Below, piece after piece: positions 1 to 7,174 of a stretch of 32,234 nucleotides of DNA. Position numbers and translations under genes: made by a program. Each line of letters begins with the position of its first letter. Position 1 is the first letter of the stretch. The notes under the pieces were generated by a model. That model worked only from the letters and a program-made list of their open reading frames with translations. It did not search any database and was not told the origin of the DNA. Source of the DNA: Aquificales bacterium (lineage in GTDB: Bacteria > Aquificota > Aquificia > Aquificales > Aquificaceae); the NCBI GenBank assembly GCA_027037055.1, contig JALWBR010000019.1, positions 1 to 32,234 on the forward strand, in the 5' to 3' direction.

Positions 1-231
1 GATTACATGAGGGCGGAGGATAAAGCGAGGGAATTTAATCTTGAAATTGTTGGTGTTTATCATTCCCATCCCGACCATCCCGATAAACCTTCCAAGTTTG
101 ATGAGGAGAGGGCTTTCCCCGATCTGTCTTATATAATACTCTCAGTTAATAAAGGGAAAGTTACATCCTACAGAAGCTGGGAGCTTGTGAACGGCAAGTT
201 TGTTGAGGAGGAGATATACATCTTCGGTTAA
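1..231 (+). CDS. JAMM/MPN-domain metalloprotease, C-terminal part (cut by window edge)
   Basis: The reading frame is open from the first base, so the ATG at 7 is probably internal and the gene begins outside the window. The visible 76 residues hold a complete JAMM zinc-protease signature: His-Ser-His, seven residues, then Ser-x-x-Asp (HSHPDHPDKPSKFD). Prokaryotic members of this family (Mec/CysO-peptidase type) cleave the C-terminal tails of ubiquitin-like sulfur carriers such as ThiS, MoaD or CysO, or deconjugate them. The catalytic Glu upstream of the motif is not visible. The gene ends 9 bases before gatC and probably shares its transcript. The family call is firm; the substrate is unknown. 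Confidence 0.85.
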   Translation, partial: DYMRAEDKAREFNLEIVGVYHSHPDHPDKPSKFDEERAFPDLSYIILSVNKGKVTSYRSWELVNGKFVEEEIYIFG

Positions 232-240
232 AATATTACT

Positions 241-528
241 ATGAGTATTGATATAGAAATAGTAAAAAAGGTAGCCCATCTTGCCCGTTTGGACTTGAAA
301 GAGGAGGAATTGGAAATTTTATCTTCTCAAATGGCGGATATTGTTGATTTTGTAAATCAGTTGGCGGAGCTTGACACGGAAAATGTTGAACCCTATATTC
401 ATACTGTTAGTGAAACACCCATGAGGGAAGATAAGAAGGGAGATACCCTTGAAAGGGAAAAGGCTTTAATGAATGCACCCGAGAGGGAGAAGGGGTTCTT
501 TGTGGTGCCGAGGATAGTGGAGATATAA
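241..528 (+). CDS. gatC: Asp-tRNA(Asn)/Glu-tRNA(Gln) amidotransferase subunit C
   Basis: This is the small stabilising subunit of the GatCAB transamidosome. GatCAB converts misacylated Glu-tRNA(Gln) or Asp-tRNA(Asn) to the amide form in the cytoplasm. The 95-residue length is normal. The N-terminus ([19 protein letters not shown]) is the characteristic GatC helix, followed by the usual Asp/Glu-rich linker with a Val-Glu-Pro, an Arg-Glu-Asp segment and the C-terminal 'FVVPRIVE' tail. gatA and gatB are not in the window, so GatC is encoded apart from its partners. The stop codon is one base before the recA ATG, which suggests translational coupling. Confidence 0.95.
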   Translation: MSIDIEIVKKVAHLARLDLKEEELEILSSQMADIVDFVNQLAELDTENVEPYIHTVSETPMREDKKGDTLEREKALMNAPEREKGFFVVPRIVEI

Positions 529-529
529 T

Positions 530-1531
530 ATGGAGACCGTTGAAAAGAAAAAGGCTTTTCAGACTTCCCTTGCCCATATAGAAAGGCGTTTCGGAAAGGG
601 AGCTATAATGCCCTTGGGGGCGAGGGAAGGTATAAGGGTTGAGACCATATCAACTGGTTCAATAGCCCTTGATCTTGCTACCGGCATAGGCGGAATACCC
701 CGCGGGAGGATAACCGAGCTTTTCGGTCATGAATCTTCTGGTAAAACCACAATAGCCCTCCATGTTATTGCGGAAGCTCAGAAGGACGGAGGTATAGCGG
801 TATTTATTGATGCGGAGCATGCCCTTGATCCCTCTTATGCCAAAAGGATAGGTGTTAATACGGAGGAGCTGTATATATCCCAACCCGATTACGGTGAGCA
901 AGCCCTTGAGATTGTTGAGAATCTTATAAACAGCGGTGCGGTTGATGTGATCGTGGTGGACTCGGTGGCTGCCCTCGTCCCGAAGGAGGAACTTGAGGGT
1001 AAGATGGAAGATACAAAGGTTGCCATGCAGGCCAGGTTGATGTCTCAAGCGCTGAGGAAACTGAAGGGTATAGTCCACAGGAGTAACACAGCCCTAATAT
1101 TCATAAATCAGATAAGGGAAAAGATAGGGGCTTACGGTAATCCAGAGACAACACCGGGAGGAAGGGCTCTTAAGTTCTTTGCGGATATGAGGATTGAGGT
1201 GAGAAGGGGACCAGATATTAAGGACGGTGAGAGGAGAATAGGTAACAGGGTAAGAGTGAAGATAGTTAAAAACAAACTCGCACCTCCTTTCCAGGAAGCG
1301 GAGTTTGATATCATTTACGGTGAGGGCATTTCTAAGATCTCCGATATTGTGGACACCGCGGTTGAGAGGAAGGTTATAACAAGAAGCGGTTCGTGGTACA
1401 GTTACGGGGAGGTGAGACTTGGTCAGGGAAGGGAACAGGTTAAAAAATTCCTCCTTGAAAACGAAGATATACTTGAGGAAGTCAGAAGGAAACTATTGGA
1501 GGTCTCCGGTCTTGCTTCAGTTGATACTTAA
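530..1531 (+). CDS. recA: RecA recombinase
   Basis: DNA-dependent ATPase that forms filaments on single-stranded DNA for homologous recombination and activates LexA-type autocleavage. It has 333 residues, against about 350 in E. coli, and the acidic C-terminal tail is short. Walker A is at residues 66-73 (GHESSGKT); the second position is His where E. coli has Pro. The Walker B region ([14 protein letters not shown]), the L1/L2 DNA-binding loop region with 'NQIREKIG', and the 'TPGGRALKF' segment are all intact. The start is the ATG one base after gatC; an AG-rich stretch inside the gatC end would serve as ribosome-binding site. The 3' end overlaps the proposed pilT start by 20 bases. Confidence 0.98.
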   Translation: METVEKKKAFQTSLAHIERRFGKGAIMPLGAREGIRVETISTGSIALDLATGIGGIPRGRITELFGHESSGKTTIALHVIAEAQKDGGIAVFIDAEHALDPSYAKRIGVNTEELYISQPDYGEQALEIVENLINSGAVDVIVVDSVAALVPKEELEGKMEDTKVAMQARLMSQALRKLKGIVHRSNTALIFINQIREKIGAYGNPETTPGGRALKFFADMRIEVRRGPDIKDGERRIGNRVRVKIVKNKLAPPFQEAEFDIIYGEGISKISDIVDTAVERKVITRSGSWYSYGEVRLGQGREQVKKFLLENEDILEEVRRKLLEVSGLASVDT

Positions 1532-2615
1532 AAAGGCTGTTGAGATAGGAGCATCGGATGTACATATAAAAATAGGTACGAGGCCCGTTTTCAGGGTTCA
1601 TAAAAAATTAAGGATTCTTAATGACTTCCCCCCGGTTGACAGTTCTGTGTTTTCCCTGTTTCTTGAAGAGGTACTTGGGAAGAATCCAAAAAAGAAAATA
1701 GAATTTGAAGAATTCGGTGAGGCGGATACATCCTATTCACTTCCGGGTATCTCCCGTTTCAGGGTAAATGTTTATAAACAGCGCGGTAGTGCGGGGATGG
1801 CTTTCAGAACCATACCCTTTGAAATTCCCCGTTTTGATACACTCAATCTTCCTCCAGTGATGTTAAAGGTTTCCCTTGAGAAAACAAAAGGATTGATCCT
1901 CGTTACGGGTCCTACGGGATCGGGTAAATCTACAACATTGGCGTCTATTATTGAGCATATGAATCAGACGAGGGAATGCGTTATAGTTACCATAGAGGAC
2001 CCGATAGAGTATCTCTTTAAAGATAAAAAATCCTTCATCATCCAGAGGGAAGTCGGTATAGACACATCCAGCTTTGCGAGGGGATTAAGGGCTGCATTGA
2101 GGGAGGACCCCGATGTAATCATGGTGGGTGAGATAAGGGATAAAGAAACCGCCCAGATAGCCCTTCAGGCGAGTGAAACGGGTCATCTTGTGCTTGCCAC
2201 CCTCCATACCCTTGATGCCAAGGAGACCATAAACAGGCTTATAAGTATGTTTTCCCTTGAGGTAAGGGATCAGATAAGGATACAGCTTGCGGAAACCCTC
2301 ATTGCCATATTCTCTTTAAGATTGCTTCCGAGGGCGGACGGAAACGGTTCTGTACCCGCGGTTGAGATAATGCTGAATACGGGAGCCATCAAGGAAGCCC
2401 TCCTTGATCCAGAAAGACTCAACGAGATTCCCACCCTTATAGAAAGGGGAAGGGCTGCTTACGGTACACAGACCTTTGACCAACATCTTGAAGAACTTTA
2501 CAGGAAAAGATGGATTGATTATGAAACCGCCATATTGGCGGCAAGCAAGCCTACTGATCTTGAACTTAAGCTTAAAGGAATATCTTCAGGATCAACGGGA
2601 TACGCTTCCTTCTGA
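1512..2615 (+). CDS. pilT: Type IV pilus retraction ATPase PilT
   Basis: Hexameric secretion-type ATPase at the inner membrane that powers pilus retraction and twitching. The frame stays open upstream through recA to an ATG at 1419. I place the start at TTG 1512 because GGAGGT (1498-1503) lies 8 bases before it and the product then begins at the normal PilT N-terminus ([18 protein letters not shown]). The protein has 367 residues. Visible motifs are Walker [10 protein letters not shown], the Asp box with 'TIEDPIEY', Walker B '[12 protein letters not shown]' and the His box '[11 protein letters not shown]', all in family order. No other pilus genes are in the window. The stop overlaps the cmk start (TGATG). 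Confidence 0.93.
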   Translation: MLQLILKKAVEIGASDVHIKIGTRPVFRVHKKLRILNDFPPVDSSVFSLFLEEVLGKNPKKKIEFEEFGEADTSYSLPGISRFRVNVYKQRGSAGMAFRTIPFEIPRFDTLNLPPVMLKVSLEKTKGLILVTGPTGSGKSTTLASIIEHMNQTRECVIVTIEDPIEYLFKDKKSFIIQREVGIDTSSFARGLRAALREDPDVIMVGEIRDKETAQIALQASETGHLVLATLHTLDAKETINRLISMFSLEVRDQIRIQLAETLIAIFSLRLLPRADGNGSVPAVEIMLNTGAIKEALLDPERLNEIPTLIERGRAAYGTQTFDQHLEELYRKRWIDYETAILAASKPTDLELKLKGISSGSTGYASF

Positions 2616-3277
2616 TGAAGATAACCATTGACGGACCAGCGGGTAGCGGTAAATCAACGGTAGCAAGGCTTATCTCTTTAAGGTTAAAAATCCCTTACCT
2701 TGAAACGGGAACCGTCTATAGGGCTTTTGCCTACATACTTTCAAGGGAAGAGGAAAATCCGAATGAAGAAAGGGCTGTCAATCTTGTGAGGGGGAGACCC
2801 TTAGAGGTAAAAATGGATGTGGGTTCAATGGAAATACATTATAAAGGTAAAGATATAACAGGTGAACTGGGAGGGGAGGATGTGGGAAAGGTGGCTTCAA
2901 TTATAGCGTCTTTTCCTTCTTTCAAAGAAGAAATAAATAAATACTTCAGGGAGATCGTAAAGGGTCAGGCTGTCATTGAAGGAAGGGATGCGGGTCTTTA
3001 TATATTTCCTGACGCGGATATAAAGTTTTTTATCACCGCGTCCCCAGAGGAGAGGGCAAAAAGAAGGTGGAAGCAGTTAAGGGACAGGGGTGAAGAGGTT
3101 TCTTATGAGGAGATCCTTAGGAGTATAAGGGAAAGGGATGAGAGGGATGCAAAAAGATCCAAATATCCTTTTAAGCCCGCGGAGGATGCCCTTATTATTG
3201 ATACAACCAATATGACCGTTGAAGAGGTTACAACCCACATTTTAAAGGAGATATACAGGTGTGTCTCCGATATGTAA
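2615..3277 (+). CDS. cmk: Cytidylate kinase
   Basis: Phosphorylates CMP and dCMP with ATP in pyrimidine nucleotide salvage and supply. It has 220 residues, normal for bacterial Cmk. The N-terminal P-loop is 'IDGPAGSGKST'. The CMP-binding insert follows, then the 'VIEGRDAGLYIFPDADIKFF' segment (many homologues have 'GRDIGT.V.P.A..K.F') and the lid segment rich in Arg (EERAKRRWKQL, RDERDAKR). The 'DTTNMTVEEV' C-terminus is also typical. The start codon overlaps the pilT stop by one base, so it is the last gene of this cluster. Confidence 0.95.
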   Translation: MKITIDGPAGSGKSTVARLISLRLKIPYLETGTVYRAFAYILSREEENPNEERAVNLVRGRPLEVKMDVGSMEIHYKGKDITGELGGEDVGKVASIIASFPSFKEEINKYFREIVKGQAVIEGRDAGLYIFPDADIKFFITASPEERAKRRWKQLRDRGEEVSYEEILRSIRERDERDAKRSKYPFKPAEDALIIDTTNMTVEEVTTHILKEIYRCVSDM

Positions 3278-3280
3278 ATG

Positions 3281-3299
3281 CCTTTAACAGCTGTAAAGG
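3281..3299 (+). other. Short inverted repeat just after cmk
   Basis: CCTTTA, a 7-base loop, then TAAAGG forms a 6-base-pair hairpin 3 bases after the cmk stop. No U-rich run follows, so it is at best a weak terminator or RNA 3' end. It is the only structure I see separating the housekeeping cluster from the sigma-54 operon. Confidence 0.25.
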
Positions 3300-3312
3300 A
3301 AGTTTACAACAC

Positions 3313-3326
3313 ATCAAGTTGTTGAT
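3313..3326 (+). promoter_or_regulatory. Candidate upstream activator site (ATCAA-N4-TTGAT)
   Basis: A dyad of two 5-base arms separated by GTTG lies about 107 bases upstream of the -24 element. Enhancer sites for sigma-54 activators usually lie 80-150 bases upstream. The arms are short, so the dyad could be chance. The activator encoded at 28437-29864 is one possible ligand. Confidence 0.3.
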
Positions 3327-3432
3327 ACACAAAGACATTCCGCAATTTTACCGAAATTTTGTAAAGGGTTTTAACATTGCTCAGGATATAAGAAAAACCT
3401 AATATACCAGTCTTATCAATGACTTACTCATT

Positions 3433-3448
3433 TGGCACGGTTTTTGCA
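3433..3448 (+). promoter_or_regulatory. Sigma-54 (-24/-12) promoter of the fibre operon
   Basis: The sequence TGGCACGGTTTTTGCA matches the RpoN consensus TGGCACG-N4-TTGCA at every defined base, with the exact GG-to-GC spacing. It lies in the only long intergenic gap of this strand (3278-3480). Transcription should begin about 12 bases after the GC, near 3459. That puts an in-frame ATG at 3451 upstream of the transcript and fixes the first gene start at 3481. Sigma-54 promoters need an AAA+ activator and ATP, so the operon should be switched on only under a specific signal. Confidence 0.87.
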
Positions 3449-3480
3449 TAATGTTTAGCATGGAAAAGGGAGGTGGAAGC

Positions 3481-3732
3481 ATGAGGAAGCTGGTTGCGGT
3501 AATAGGGATAGGGTTGGGAGTTACAACCTTTGTATCTGCGGACGATATGCTGTTTCCTCCCGACGGAGAAATGCCGGGTGATAGACGCCCGCCCGTTGAT
3601 ATACCCGTTATACCGGAAAGGCCCGATGTGCCGAGAGTGGTACCCGATATTCCGAACAGACCCGAGATACCCCGTCCTCCGAGACCCGGCAGACCGGAAA
3701 TTCCCCGTATTCCCTTTGATGAGATATCATAG
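3481..3732 (+). CDS. Small exported proline-rich protein
   Basis: First gene of the sigma-54 operon, 83 residues. Residues 1-20 are a Sec signal peptide (Arg-Lys, hydrophobic core, likely cut at VSA/DD). The mature part is about 63 residues and holds 19 prolines, many spaced two residues apart and separated by charged or aliphatic pairs (PDIPNRPEIPRPPRPGRP). This predicts an extended polyproline-II rod. It lacks the double-glycine-like motif and the Asn/Gln repeat of the later gene products. The start at 3481 follows GGGAGGTGG and lies downstream of the expected transcription start. I do not recognise a family; an anchor, spacer or chaperone role for the fibre is a guess. Confidence 0.75.
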   Translation: MRKLVAVIGIGLGVTTFVSADDMLFPPDGEMPGDRRPPVDIPVIPERPDVPRVVPDIPNRPEIPRPPRPGRPEIPRIPFDEIS

Positions 3733-3744
3733 GGGGCAATCATG

Positions 3745-3996
3745 ATGAAGAAGTTGATAGGTTTGTTTATGGTCCTTGGCGCGGGTGTTGCAATTGCGGG
3801 TGATAAGGGATTGAAGGAAGTTACCCTTGATGAGCTTGACGAAATAACTGGGGGCGGTGTAAGGGATCCTAAGATAATTCTTTGGGATGAAGCACACAGG
3901 AATACGGGTATCAATCAGGAAATAAACGGAAGTGCAAACGGTAACAGTGCCACTTACAGCACGAGTATCAGCAATAATGAGGTTAGCATGAGATGA
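3745..3996 (+). CDS. Small exported protein with double-glycine-type propeptide
   Basis: The product has 83 residues. A Sec signal peptide (MKKLIGLFMVLGAGVAIA) is followed by an acidic stretch ending in 'LDELDEITGGG', which has the form of a double-glycine leader (L-x-x-x-E-L-x-x-I-x-G-G). The remaining 43 residues are polar and Asn/Ser-rich (NQEINGSANGNSATYSTS) and resemble part of the repeat found in the next two products. Two adjacent ATGs are possible (3742, 3745); the second has the better spacing to AGGGGG at 3731-3736. It could be a minor fibre subunit or nucleator. The role is inferred from its neighbours. Confidence 0.75.
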   Translation: MKKLIGLFMVLGAGVAIAGDKGLKEVTLDELDEITGGGVRDPKIILWDEAHRNTGINQEINGSANGNSATYSTSISNNEVSMR

Positions 3997-4043
3997 GCTT
4001 GCAATCTTTGATAGCAATAAAAACTTTTAAAGGAGGTAGAATC

Positions 4044-4613
4044 ATGAAGAAGCATCTTCTACTCTCAGCACTGTTGGTGGGAGCTTTGAGTGTACCTGCG
4101 ATCTCTGGGGAAGTTCTTTCCGAGGAGGAGCTGGAAGAGGTAAGCGCTAAGGGTATCCAGACTGTCATCAACGACGAATACCTTGATGACGAGCAGTTCA
4201 ACAACAACGGATCTCTCCAGCTTGCCAATCAGGCACAGCAAGATATTGAAAATGTGGTTGTCAACAACAACGCCCAGTCCGCGGCAAACACGGGTGTAAA
4301 CCTCTTGGGCAACCTTGACACCAGCGGTGATATAGACGCTACCCAGACTAATGACCAGTATGCTGACAACTATGTAGCTTACACAGAGCAGTATGTTTTC
4401 ACAGAGGAACATGTTGATGATGAACAGTACAATAACAATGCTTCCGTACAGCTCATAAATGAGGCTCAGGAGTTTGCTAATGCTGTAGCTGCGGTCAACA
4501 GCGCCCAGTCATCCTCAAACCTCGGTCTTAACGCGGTCGGTAACCTCGCTACCGCTACAAGCATAACCACACACCAGACCAACGACCAGACAGCTTACAA
4601 CGATGTATTCTAA
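4044..4613 (+). CDS. Repeat protein, probable major subunit of a Fap-like fibre
   Basis: The product has 189 residues. The start at 4044 is set by AAAGGAGG and a normal signal peptide (cut near AIS/GE); an upstream in-frame ATG at 3993 has no ribosome-binding site. An acidic segment (LSEEELEEVSAKG) follows, then two imperfect repeats of about 77 residues. Each repeat runs from 'DDEQ(F/Y)NNN' through 'AQ' and 'N(T/L)G(V/L)N' to 'QTNDQ' (residues 101-105 and 178-182). After residue 37 there is no Lys, Arg, Cys or Pro, so the mature chain is strongly acidic and polar, like amyloid subunits. Asn is coded AAC in about 18 of 25 cases, against about 23 of 71 in the next gene, which suggests high expression. 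It resembles FapB/FapC of Pseudomonas in organisation; direct homology is unproven. Confidence 0.8.
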   Translation: MKKHLLLSALLVGALSVPAISGEVLSEEELEEVSAKGIQTVINDEYLDDEQFNNNGSLQLANQAQQDIENVVVNNNAQSAANTGVNLLGNLDTSGDIDATQTNDQYADNYVAYTEQYVFTEEHVDDEQYNNNASVQLINEAQEFANAVAAVNSAQSSSNLGLNAVGNLATATSITTHQTNDQTAYNDVF

Positions 4614-4639
4614 ACGGAGGGAAAAAGAAAAAGAAAAGC

Positions 4640-4664
4640 CGGAAGGGGGCTTTCCTCCCTTCCG
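4640..4664 (+). other. Intra-operon stem-loop after the probable major-subunit gene
   Basis: CGGAAGGG and CCCTTCCG form a perfect 8-base-pair stem, extendable by G-U and G-C to 10 pairs with a CTTTC loop. It lies 27 bases after the stop at 4613 and 26 bases before the next start. No U-tract follows, so a full terminator is unlikely. A stem at this place could protect the upstream mRNA from 3' decay and so raise the amount of the major subunit relative to the later genes. Confidence 0.6.
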
Positions 4665-4689
4665 TCCCTAATAATATAGGGGGAATGTG

Positions 4690-6048
4690 ATGAAAAGGCA
4701 AGTGTTAAATTTAACACTGCTTACTGCTCTGCTGACGCCCATCGCCGTGGGAATGGAAATAATCTCCGACGAGGAGCTTGATGATGTGAGCGGTGGACAG
4801 GTTCAGCAGATAATAAACGGCGGTAATATTAATGCTCATCAGGATAATGATAATGGTTCGGTGGTCCTTCATGGTAATGTTCAGCGCTATGCACCGAATG
4901 TAATTAATGTTGCAGCGTCTGTGGATAATGTGGCTACAAACATTGCTAATGTTTCAGGAACAAATGTAAATGTAATACAGACTAACAATCAGTGTGGAAA
5001 TAATACTGTGCACAGGGAACATCAGGAAATCTTTAACGGCGGAGATCTAAATGATACTCAGGATAATCAAAATGCTTCTGTGCTTATAACAGAGAATGTT
5101 CAAAGAAATGGTAATGCTATCTATACGGTGAATGCTGCCGTATCAGGTGTTGGTGTGGCTACCAATATTGCCACTGTAACAGCGCCTGGTGGTATTGCTG
5201 ATGTTGACCAAACTAATGAGCAACACACGGAAAATAATGTTGCCCTGAATGATATTGATACCTTGAACCCATCTATGGGATGCGGAGGCAAAGATAGGGA
5301 AGGTTGTCAATATGTTGAAAATGCTGGAGATAATAGTGGTGGTTACCAAAGGAACAGTCAGGGATCTGTATACATATCGGATGATGCTCAAAGTGAAAGG
5401 GATAGCCTTAATCTTATTAACATCGCCATTTCCTCTGTGAATTCAGGCATCAACATTGCTGATGTACGGGATCCAACGGATACAGCGATTATAGATCAAA
5501 GCAACGTTCAGGATGCGGCAAACAATGTTGCTGCGGGAAGCATCAATGAAGATTATGAATTTAGGCAGGAAATAAACAACTTAGGACCTACAGGTCCACA
5601 AGATAATAACAACCTTTCCGTTTTCATCACAGGGAATGCTCAAAACTCTGCTTCTGGAATTATTCTTGTAAATGGCGCCGCCAGCGCCATTAATGCGGGT
5701 GTAAATATAGCTAACGCAACCACAACGAACGATATAACGGTGAATCAAAGCAATGAACAGGCTGCGTGTAACTGGGTGCAAACGGATCATCCGCAGTATG
5801 TTAACAACAGCGGTCCTTTATTAGGTCCTCAGCGTAATAACAACGGGTCGGTTATACCCAGTGGGTCACCTACGTTTCTTGCAATTGTGAACACTACACT
5901 TTCCGCTGTAAATGAAGCTGTAAATATAGCAAGTGCTACTTGTACTGGAGCGGGTTGCTCTATTACTATTAATCAAACGAATACACAAAATGCAACCAAT
6001 GTTTTGGGCGCGAGTACAACCAATCCGGGTTGTGTCGCGTGTCCATAA
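4690..6048 (+). CDS. Large five-repeat Asn/Gln-rich exported fibre protein with C-terminal CxxC
   Basis: The product has 452 residues from ATG 4690 (AGGGGG 6 bases before it; an in-frame GTG lies directly upstream). A signal peptide ends near AVG/ME, followed by 'IISDEELDDVSGG', a double-glycine-type motif. Then come five repeats of roughly 75-95 residues, each closed by Q(T/S)NxQ near residues 97, 174, 270, 353 and 429. A typical unit has a 'QDN.N.SV.I..NAQ' strand region, 'VN.A.S.VN.G.NIA', and 'I.QTN.Q.A.N.V'. The chain ends with Cys-Val-Ala-Cys-Pro; a C-terminal CxxC is also described for FapC. Other cysteines sit between repeats. It may be a second subunit, a tip or a surface anchor. Confidence 0.8.
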   Translation: MKRQVLNLTLLTALLTPIAVGMEIISDEELDDVSGGQVQQIINGGNINAHQDNDNGSVVLHGNVQRYAPNVINVAASVDNVATNIANVSGTNVNVIQTNNQCGNNTVHREHQEIFNGGDLNDTQDNQNASVLITENVQRNGNAIYTVNAAVSGVGVATNIATVTAPGGIADVDQTNEQHTENNVALNDIDTLNPSMGCGGKDREGCQYVENAGDNSGGYQRNSQGSVYISDDAQSERDSLNLINIAISSVNSGINIADVRDPTDTAIIDQSNVQDAANNVAAGSINEDYEFRQEINNLGPTGPQDNNNLSVFITGNAQNSASGIILVNGAASAINAGVNIANATTTNDITVNQSNEQAACNWVQTDHPQYVNNSGPLLGPQRNNNGSVIPSGSPTFLAIVNTTLSAVNEAVNIASATCTGAGCSITINQTNTQNATNVLGASTTNPGCVACP

Positions 6049-6062
6049 GGGGGTGAACGGAA

Positions 6063-6407
6063 ATGAAAAAGTTGATAGCTGTACTGCTTGCGGTAAGTTC
6101 CTTATCCGCGGGTATGGAGATAATAGGTGACAGGGAACTGGAAGAGGTGTACGCAGGTAACATATACTATTCGGATATAGTTTATAAGACTGCAAGCGGT
6201 GGAAGCGGTTTGGGAGGACCTTACGATCTTGTCAACTCCGTATTCATAGACGGCAATGCTCAACAGAACTCCTTTGCTCCCATCAATGCTGCCAACTCCG
6301 CGGTGAGCCAAGCCATCAACCTCGTCATCATTATGGGTGATGTAAACGGGAATGTGGATATAGACTTCAATAACAATCTGAACAGCAACTTAAGCATAGT
6401 ACAGTGA
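6063..6407 (+). CDS. Small single-repeat exported fibre protein
   Basis: The product has 114 residues and a strong ribosome-binding site (AAGGGGG) before ATG 6063. The signal peptide (MKKLIAVLLAVSSLSAG) is followed by 'MEIIGDRELEEVYAG', nearly the same propeptide as in the preceding product but ending Ala-Gly instead of Gly-Gly. The mature part carries one repeat unit ('NSVFIDGNAQQNS', 'INAANSAVSQAINL', then an Asn-rich end). A minor subunit, capping protein or nucleator would fit. The C39 gene begins 11 bases after its stop. Confidence 0.75.
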   Translation: MKKLIAVLLAVSSLSAGMEIIGDRELEEVYAGNIYYSDIVYKTASGGSGLGGPYDLVNSVFIDGNAQQNSFAPINAANSAVSQAINLVIIMGDVNGNVDIDFNNNLNSNLSIVQ

Positions 6408-6418
6408 GGAGGATGGGC

Positions 6419-7168
6419 GTGGTAAGGCTTGTCCTCCTGTCCCTTCTCCTTTTTACATTATCCTTAGCCCATGATTTCGGTTTCGGTGAATCCGACGAAT
6501 GGGAAGAGATAGAGAAGTATGAAAAGGCAGAGGGCAAGGAGGCGATTGTAAGGGTAATTTCAGGCGATGGGTTTTCTTATGTAACAAAGGTAAAGAAACC
6601 CCAATCTTATCTTAAGGAAAAGCACCTTGTAAGACAGAAACTTGATTTTAGTTGCGGTTCCGCTGCTGTAGCGACCATATTCAATTATTATCTCGGCGAA
6701 CATGTAACCGAGAAGGATGTTATAGAAGGATTGTTCAAGGTCGGAAATGTGAAAAAGATTATAAAAAGAAAGGCTTTTTCCCTTCTGGATATTAAGAAAT
6801 TTGCGGAATATAAGGGATACAAGGCTGTCGGTTACAGAACGGATGTGAAGGGTTTGGTTAAGCTCGGCAAACCTGCCATAGTTACACTTGAGTTGGGTAA
6901 CTACAAACATTTTGTCGTATTCAGGGGAGTAAGGAAAGGAAGGGTATTCTTGGCGGATCCCGCCCTCGGTAATACAATACTTTCCGTGGAAGAATTTGAA
7001 CGCATGTGGTATAAAAACATAGCCCTTGTTATAGAACCAAAAGAGGAGCCTAAGGAAAACAGGCTCGCTATAACCGATGAGGATATGCAGTGGGTGCAGG
7101 AAGAGAAAGTAAGACAATATATAGGATCTTATGATATAATTTCCCCCAAATTACCTATTGACTTTTAA
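6419..7168 (+). CDS. Periplasmic C39-family cysteine peptidase (FapD-like)
   Basis: C39 peptidases cleave after double-glycine leaders. Usually they are fused to ABC exporters; this one is free-standing with its own signal peptide, as FapD is in Pseudomonas. I chose GTG 6419 because GAGGAGG (6406-6412) lies 6 bases before it; GTG 6404 and ATG 6413 are alternatives. The product has 249 residues. With this start, the oxyanion Gln73 and nucleophile Cys79 lie in 'QKLDFSCGSAA', His164 in 'YKHFVVF' and Asp180 in 'LADPALGN', so the catalytic set looks complete. No membrane or ATPase domain is attached. The four preceding genes encode plausible substrates carrying the double-glycine-like motif or a variant of it. 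Confidence 0.85.
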   Translation: MVRLVLLSLLLFTLSLAHDFGFGESDEWEEIEKYEKAEGKEAIVRVISGDGFSYVTKVKKPQSYLKEKHLVRQKLDFSCGSAAVATIFNYYLGEHVTEKDVIEGLFKVGNVKKIIKRKAFSLLDIKKFAEYKGYKAVGYRTDVKGLVKLGKPAIVTLELGNYKHFVVFRGVRKGRVFLADPALGNTILSVEEFERMWYKNIALVIEPKEEPKENRLAITDEDMQWVQEEKVRQYIGSYDIISPKLPIDF

Positions 7169-7174
7169 AAGATA

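Noticed and set aside
3451-3480. In-frame ATG at 3451 as start of the proline-rich protein
   Set aside because: It lies between the -12 element and the expected transcription start, so it would not be on the message; ATG 3481 has a good ribosome-binding site and begins a normal signal peptide.
4044-6048. Curli (CsgA/CsgB) system
   Set aside because: The repeats are about 75-95 residues instead of about 20, no CsgE, CsgF or CsgG is present, and a C39 peptidase and a barrel point to the Fap type.
4690-6048. CRISPR-like or DNA-level tandem repeat
   Set aside because: The periodicity is at the protein level only; the DNA of the units has diverged and there are no exact repeats with spacers.
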